From NCBI GenBank assembly GCA_905214625.1, contig CAJMMQ010000033.1:1-11172 (forward strand): DNA of 11,172 nucleotides. The letters run 5' to 3'. Position 1 is the first letter of the stretch; each line of letters opens with the position of its first letter. The position numbers and the translations under genes are program-made. The notes beneath the pieces are model-generated. The model did no database searches, was not told where the DNA came from, and saw only the letters and a list, made by a program, of their open reading frames with translations. This document shows, one piece after another, positions 6,320 to 11,172 of the stretch. Source of the DNA: an uncultured bacterium. GTDB taxonomy: Bacteria > Bacteroidota > Bacteroidia > Bacteroidales > Bacteroidaceae.

Positions 6320-9300
6320 ATGAATATACAAGAAATTTCTGATTTATATGCCAAGTCGCCGCAGGTTGCGGCACTGGTCAAGTTGCTGGAAGACAAGTCT
6401 GTTCCGACCGTTTTCCTGCAGGGACTTGTCGCGTCGGCCGCTCCAATGATGTTCGCATCGGCCGCACGCCGTGTCAGTCCTATGTGTCTTTTTGTTCTTA
6501 ACGACGCCGAGGAGGCCGGCTATTTTTATCACGACCTTACTCAGATTATGGGCAACACAGATGTGCTGTTTTTCCCCTCGTCTTATCGGCGTCAGGTGAA
6601 GTACGGACAGCGCGATGCGGCCAGCGAGATATTGCGCACCGAGGTGCTCAGCCGCTTGTCGGCGCCGCTTGAGGGCCATCCTCTTTATGTGGTTACATGT
6701 CCTGAGGCGTTGAGCGAGCTTGTTGTGTCGCGCAAAAAGCTCGACGAGCGCACCTTGCTGTTGCGCACAGGCGACACACACGATGTTATACAGCTGGAAA
6801 GAACGCTGCGCGATTTTGGGTTTACAGAGGTTGACTATGTTTACGAGCCGGGCCAGTTTGCCCTGCGTGGAAGCATCCTCGACGTGTTCTCATATAGCAG
6901 CGAATATCCTTTCCGTATCGACTTCTTCGGCGACGAAATAGACTCTATACGCACCTTTGAAGTGCAGAGCCAGCTGTCGCGCGATAAGCGCGAGCGCATA
7001 GAGATAGTGCCTGAGTTGGCAACGCTGACCGACGAGAAGGTGTCGTTCATGCGCTTTCTGCCTGAAGACACCGTTATTGTGGCTAAAGACATTCTGTATG
7101 TGCGCGACGTTATAGACCGCACCTATCATGATGGCTTTTCGCAGCAGGCTAAGAAGGAACGTCTCGAAGGACTGACCGAGATGGAGCAACAGGCAGTGAT
7201 GAAGGAGCTTAGGGCCGACTCTATGCTGATAAGCGGGGCACGCTTTATGACCGATGCTTCTGGTTTCAGGCGTATGGAGATGGGCACCAAGCCGACGGGC
7301 ACACCGGCGGCAACGCTGAAGTTTGATATGACGCCTCAGCCGCTGTTCCATAAAAACTTCGACCTGCTGACAAAGGCTCTTGAAGACTATATGCTGCGCG
7401 GATATAAACTGTATATCCTTGCTGACAGCGCCAAGCAGAACGAACGCCTGAAAGACATCTTCACCACGCTGGCAGACGAGGGCAAAGCCGGGCGGATAGA
7501 GTTCTTGCCTGTTGACAAGACTCTGCATGAAGGATTTGCCGACAACAGTATGCCGGCATGCTTCTTTACCGACCATCAGATATTCGACCGCTTCCACAAA
7601 TACAGTCTGCGCTCTGACGCCGCACGCAGCGGCAAGATGGCGCTCACCATGAAAGAGTTGCAGGAGATGGAGCCGGGCGATTACATCGTGCATGTGGATT
7701 TCGGCATCGGACGCTTTGCCGGACTGGTGCGTGTGCCGGTAGGCAACAGCTATCAGGAGGTGATACGCATCATTTATCAGAACAACGACAAGGTGGACGT
7801 GAGCATCCACTCGCTCTACAAGATATCAAAATACAAGCGCCGCGACAGCGAGACTCCGCCACGCCTGAGCACACTCGGCACAGGTGCATGGGACAGGCTG
7901 AAGGAGCGCACCAAGAAGAAGATAAAGGACATCGCGCGCGACCTTATAAAGCTATATGCTGCGCGCCGACACGAACAGGGCTATGCCTTCAGTGCCGACT
8001 CGTTTATGCAGCATGAGCTTGAAGCCAGCTTTATATATGAGGACACGCCCGACCAGCTGAAGGCAACCAACGAGGTTAAGGCCGACATGGAGAGCCGCAG
8101 GCCCATGGACAGGCTTGTTTGCGGTGATGTAGGCTTCGGCAAGACCGAGGTGGCTGTGCGTGCGGCCTTCAAGGCTGCGTGCGACTCTAAGCAGGTGGCT
8201 GTGCTTGTGCCTACCACCGTTCTGGCTTATCAGCACTATCAGACGTTTTCAAAGCGACTGAAAGATTTCCCCGTGCGTGTTGATTATCTGTCGCGCGCAC
8301 GCAGCGCAAAGAAAACGCGTGAGGTGCTGACAGACCTTGAAGACGGCAAGATTGACATCATTGTCGGCACGCATAAGCTGATAGGCAAGAGCGTGAAGTT
8401 TAAAGACCTCGGACTGCTCATTATCGACGAGGAGCAAAAGTTTGGTGTGGCAACAAAGGAGAAACTGCGCAAGATGAAAGTGAACGTAGACACGCTGACC
8501 ATGTCGGCAACGCCGATACCGCGCACGCTGCAGTTCTCGCTGATGGGTGCGCGCGACATGAGCATAATGCAGACTCCGCCGCCCAACCGCTATCCTATAT
8601 GCACCGAGCTGCATACCTTTGACAAGGAAGTGATAGCCGATGCAATAAACTTTGAGATGAGCCGCAACGGACAGGTGTATTTCGTTAACGACCGCATAAG
8701 CAACCTGCCGGAGCTTGCCGCCATGATACGTAAGTATGTTCCCGACGCGCGCGTGGCCATCGGTCACGGGCAGATGAAGCCCGAGGAACTCGAGAAGATT
8801 ATCATGGACTTTATGAACTATGAATACGACGTGCTGCTGTCTACCACCATTGTTGAGAACGGCATTGACATAAGCAACGCCAACACCATAATAATCAACG
8901 ACGCTCACCGCTTCGGGCTGTCTGACCTTCATCAGATGCGAGGCCGTGTGGGCCGTGGCAACCGCAAGGCTTTCTGTTATCTGCTTGCTCCGCCTAAGTC
9001 AGTGCTTACGCAGGAGGCCCGTCGCCGACTTGAGGCTCTCGAGACGTTCTCTGAACTTGGCAGCGGATTTAACCTGTCGATGCAGGATCTCGACATCCGC
9101 GGAGCCGGCAATCTGCTTGGAGCCGAGCAGAGCGGATTTATGGAAGACCTTGGATATGAGACATATCAGAAGATATTGAGTCAGGCCGTAACCGAGCTGA
9201 AGAACGATGAGTTCAGCGATATGTATGAGGACGAGATGGCCGAGGGCAAGACATTCACGGGCGACGACTTTGTTGAGGACTGCGCCATTGAGAGCGACCT

Positions 9301-9730
9301 CGAGATGTATCTGCCCGACCAGTATGTGCCCAGCAGCAGCGAGCGTATGCTCCTTTACCGTGAGCTTGACAACATTCAGACTGATGCCGACCTCGACGCT
9401 TACCGTTCGCGTCTTGTCGACCGTTTTGGTCCTGTGCCTCACGAGGGCGAAGAACTTATGCATGTTGTTCCTCTGCGCCGTATAGGCAAGCGCTTTGGCT
9501 GCGAAAAGATTATCTTGCGTCAGGGACAGATGCGCATGCAGTTTGTGAGCAACCCCATGAGCGCATATTACCGCAGCAACGTATTCGACACCGTCTTAAA
9601 CTATATCGGTCATAATCCGCGTACATGCAATCTGAAGGAAGTAGCCGGCAAGCGCATGATGATTGTTATGGGCATTAACACCGTTGGCGAAGCCGTAAAA
9701 AAACTGCGTGAGATAGAAGGGTTTAAGTGA
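6320..9730 (+). CDS. mfd: Transcription-repair coupling factor Mfd
   Basis: Mfd is an ATP-driven DNA translocase that removes RNA polymerase stalled at lesions and recruits UvrA to start nucleotide excision repair. The 1136-aa length is that of a full Mfd (E. coli 1148). The N-terminal third resembles the UvrB-like modules that bind UvrA. The RNA polymerase-interacting, CarD-like segment contains YIVHVDFGIGRFAGL, near residues 455-470. The RecG-like translocase has Walker A GDVGFGKTE (602-610), Walker B DEEQ (703-706), the SATPIPRTLQFSLMGARDM motif, and a C-terminal helicase lobe with NGIDISNANTIIINDAHR and HQMRGRVGRG. The TRG-type element LDIRGAGNLLGAEQSG follows. A C-terminal auto-inhibitory domain ends in the MVIMGINTVGEAVKKL region. 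No frameshift or missing motif was seen. It is transcribed from its own promoter after a terminator. Its stop codon lies inside the first arm of a long inverted repeat shared with the convergent next gene. Confidence 0.98.
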   Translation: MNIQEISDLYAKSPQVAALVKLLEDKSVPTVFLQGLVASAAPMMFASAARRVSPMCLFVLNDAEEAGYFYHDLTQIMGNTDVLFFPSSYRRQVKYGQRDAASEILRTEVLSRLSAPLEGHPLYVVTCPEALSELVVSRKKLDERTLLLRTGDTHDVIQLERTLRDFGFTEVDYVYEPGQFALRGSILDVFSYSSEYPFRIDFFGDEIDSIRTFEVQSQLSRDKRERIEIVPELATLTDEKVSFMRFLPEDTVIVAKDILYVRDVIDRTYHDGFSQQAKKERLEGLTEMEQQAVMKELRADSMLISGARFMTDASGFRRMEMGTKPTGTPAATLKFDMTPQPLFHKNFDLLTKALEDYMLRGYKLYILADSAKQNERLKDIFTTLADEGKAGRIEFLPVDKTLHEGFADNSMPACFFTDHQIFDRFHKYSLRSDAARSGKMALTMKELQEMEPGDYIVHVDFGIGRFAGLVRVPVGNSYQEVIRIIYQNNDKVDVSIHSLYKISKYKRRDSETPPRLSTLGTGAWDRLKERTKKKIKDIARDLIKLYAARRHEQGYAFSADSFMQHELEASFIYEDTPDQLKATNEVKADMESRRPMDRLVCGDVGFGKTEVAVRAAFKAACDSKQVAVLVPTTVLAYQHYQTFSKRLKDFPVRVDYLSRARSAKKTREVLTDLEDGKIDIIVGTHKLIGKSVKFKDLGLLIIDEEQKFGVATKEKLRKMKVNVDTLTMSATPIPRTLQFSLMGARDMSIMQTPPPNRYPICTELHTFDKEVIADAINFEMSRNGQVYFVNDRISNLPELAAMIRKYVPDARVAIGHGQMKPEELEKIIMDFMNYEYDVLLSTTIVENGIDISNANTIIINDAHRFGLSDLHQMRGRVGRGNRKAFCYLLAPPKSVLTQEARRRLEALETFSELGSGFNLSMQDLDIRGAGNLLGAEQSGFMEDLGYETYQKILSQAVTELKNDEFSDMYEDEMAEGKTFTGDDFVEDCAIESDLEMYLPDQYVPSSSERMLLYRELDNIQTDADLDAYRSRLVDRFGPVPHEGEELMHVVPLRRIGKRFGCEKIILRQGQMRMQFVSNPMSAYYRSNVFDTVLNYIGHNPRTCNLKEVAGKRMMIVMGINTVGEAVKKLREIEGFK

Positions 9731-9831
9731 AGAACGAAGAGTGAAGAATGAAGAATTCAATGGCTTTACTTTGTTTCTCTTAACAATTGCAATGCATTTG
9801 AATTCTTCGTTCTTCACTCTTCGTTCTTCAC
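9727..9831. repeat. Long inverted repeat, 34-bp arms, joining the 3' ends of two convergent genes
   Basis: The arm at 9727-9760 and the reverse complement of 9798-9831 agree at 33 of 34 positions, around a 37-base loop. Each arm is built from a heptamer-like unit (GTGAAGA, ACGAAGA, GTGAAGA, ATGAAGA). The left arm holds the mfd stop codon; the right arm encodes the last residues (VKNEE) and stop of the TPR-HTH gene. U-rich tracts outside the arms are weak, so if it terminates transcription it is not a textbook intrinsic terminator. Confidence 0.85.
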
Positions 9832-11172
9832 TTTATTTATTCTGTGTTTCATTGTTCTCAGTGCGCTGTATGATATGCCTGTGGTTTGCATAATCTCGTC
9901 GTTGCTTTTGCCGTTGTTAATCATTATCAGCAGGAAAATGTTATATGGAGTCAGTTTTTTGTAGTTATGCTCTATGCTTTCTATGGTTTTAGGGTCTATA
10001 GTCCTGTAATATTCAATCACGGCCTCATAGTCGTCCTTTTTCCATGTTATGGTCTTACCTCCTTTTTCCAGTTCATCGTAAAGCATGCGTCCGTGGCCGA
10101 GTATCGTCATTCTCCTTTCTTTCAGACTCTCAATTTTCTTGTTCAGTTTCTCTATTTCTTTTTCGTTCTTGTCTTTCTCCTTGTCAAGTTCGCTTATCTT
10201 CTGTCTGTATTGTTCCGTCGTTCTGCTTATGTCTTCAATTTGTCGTTTTGTCGCATTTCTTCTTCGGCGGTTATATGCAAGCATGGATATCATTACAGCC
10301 GCTGCCAAAACCATTACGGCTGATATGGCAATCACGAGCCTGTTTTGGGCTTGTGCATCAGCTGCCTTTCTCTCGGCATTGTTTTGCAGACTGAGCATGT
10401 GTTCTGTCTGCTGTTTAGTCTTTATGCTGTCTTTTGTGGCCAAAGCCCTTTCTTCAAGTTCAGACGCCTCTTTATATTTTCCCTCTTCTTTTTTAAGGTC
10501 AGCCATCCACAACAGCACTTCTGCCTTAAGTTCAAGTCCGTTAGTGTTTAGTGCGTCGTTCAGCAGTTGCCATGCCTTCCGGTTTTCTCCTCTTTCAAAA
10601 TAAATTGAGCCTATGATATAATATGCGTGCGCATTTGGCTTAATTTCCAAAGACTTTTTCGCATAAAGGATAGCTTCGTCATACAGCCCTTTATTCACAA
10701 AGCCGATGCTGATGTTTGTCAGAACTTCTAATTTGTCGTTTTTGTTAAGATACTTTATGTAAGGAATTGTTTTTTGAGAATATACTAGGCAGCTGTCAAT
10801 ATTCCCCATACAATTAAATGCTGCGTTAATCTTATTCATTGACAGTGCTATAAGAATTTTGTTTTTTGCTTTTTGGGCAGTTTGAAGAGCCTTTTTAGCA
10901 TAGTTTAGTCCTGTTTGATAATTGCCGGTGTCGATATTTATAAAAGATAAGTTGATGTATATTTTCGTAATGAAGTTAAGTTCGCTTGTTCCTTTGGCCA
11001 AGTGTTCCGCTTTTTTTATTAAGTTTATGCCTTCGCTTTTGTTGCCCCTTTGATAGCATATTATGCCTTTATAATAATATGCCTTGGCCAGCAAAATCTT
11101 GTTGTTGTTTTCTTCATACCTCAAATCCGCAACTAAGCTCTTCAGCGTCCTTCTTGCGTCTAAACGTCCTCT
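9814..11172 (-). CDS. TPR - transmembrane - coiled coil - helix-turn-helix regulator, N-terminus beyond the window
   Basis: A membrane-anchored regulator type common in Bacteroidota. The frame is open to the right edge, so the 5' end is missing; the 452 visible residues are the C-terminal part (a TTG at 11124 is not a convincing start). Residues about 20-245 are TPR-like repeats, with GNYQTGLNYAKKAL, GLYDEAILYAKKSLEIKPN and GKYKEASELEERALA as clear units. A single membrane helix follows at about 278-300 (LVIAISAVMVLAAAVMISML) with the basic flank RRRR. A charged coiled coil runs to about 354. The C-terminal segment at about 406-446 (LTPYNIFLLIMINNGKSNDEIMQTTG and the next helix) resembles a LuxR-like HTH. 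TPRs are probably periplasmic and the HTH cytoplasmic. One sampled line is about 35% GC, well below mfd. The ligand and target genes are unknown. Confidence 0.8.
   Translation of the reverse strand, partial: RGRLDARRTLKSLVADLRYEENNNKILLAKAYYYKGIICYQRGNKSEGINLIKKAEHLAKGTSELNFITKIYINLSFINIDTGNYQTGLNYAKKALQTAQKAKNKILIALSMNKINAAFNCMGNIDSCLVYSQKTIPYIKYLNKNDKLEVLTNISIGFVNKGLYDEAILYAKKSLEIKPNAHAYYIIGSIYFERGENRKAWQLLNDALNTNGLELKAEVLLWMADLKKEEGKYKEASELEERALATKDSIKTKQQTEHMLSLQNNAERKAADAQAQNRLVIAISAVMVLAAAVMISMLAYNRRRRNATKRQIEDISRTTEQYRQKISELDKEKDKNEKEIEKLNKKIESLKERRMTILGHGRMLYDELEKGGKTITWKKDDYEAVIEYYRTIDPKTIESIEHNYKKLTPYNIFLLIMINNGKSNDEIMQTTGISYSALRTMKHRINKVKNEE

Noticed and set aside
6890..7810. 306-residue open frame antisense to mfd
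   Set aside because: Rich in His, Leu and Val, as expected of the reverse frame of a GC-rich gene; mfd covers the region with conserved motifs.
8249..8932. 227-residue open frame antisense to the helicase part of mfd
   Set aside because: Shadow of the strongly conserved translocase motifs on the other strand.
1..11172. tRNA or rRNA genes, transposases, phage genes
   Set aside because: None recognised on either strand.

Overview
The window looks like a chromosomal segment of a Bacteroidota bacterium, most likely a Bacteroidales/Prevotella-like organism. The clearest sign is that most transcription starts carry the Bacteroidota -7 box (TAnnTTTG): TATCTTTG upstream of the M50-like, vsr and mfd genes, TATATTTG upstream of the Fic gene and TAAATTTG upstream of the exonuclease. 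Start codons generally lack a convincing Shine-Dalgarno sequence. The protein families (TPR-membrane-HTH regulator, DUF-like M50 protein, class II Fic) also fit. The genus is inference only.

Layout, left to right: (1) a thpR-like RNA 2',3'-cyclic phosphodiesterase whose 5' end seems disrupted by one missing base; (2) on the minus strand, an M50-like membrane metalloprotease with a long soluble C-terminal region; (3) on the minus strand, a Fic/AMPylase-type protein with its own promoter and an 18-bp imperfect palindrome in the upstream region, bracketed by a direct repeat of about 60 bp; (4) about 900 bp without a convincing gene, rich in degenerate repeats with a 22-base period and holding a 34-base hairpin; (5) on the plus strand, a solitary Vsr mismatch endonuclease, a DEDDh exonuclease and a PPP-type metallophosphoesterase; (6) a 311-bp gap with a diverged repeat copy, a good intrinsic terminator and the mfd promoter; (7) full-length mfd; (8) a 34-bp-arm inverted repeat forming the junction between mfd and a convergent gene; (9) the C-terminal part of a TPR-transmembrane-coiled coil-HTH regulator running off the right edge.

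Functionally, three DNA-repair or nucleic-acid-processing genes (vsr, the exonuclease, mfd) lie on the same strand. The promoters and terminator argue for at least three transcription units there: vsr, exonuclease plus phosphoesterase, and mfd. No cytosine methyltransferase for Vsr is visible. The remaining genes look like unrelated housekeeping, accessory and regulatory functions. I do not see a defence island, CRISPR array, prophage or transposase. The most unusual material is non-coding: the repeat mosaic, the large palindromes, and the repeats bracketing the Fic gene.
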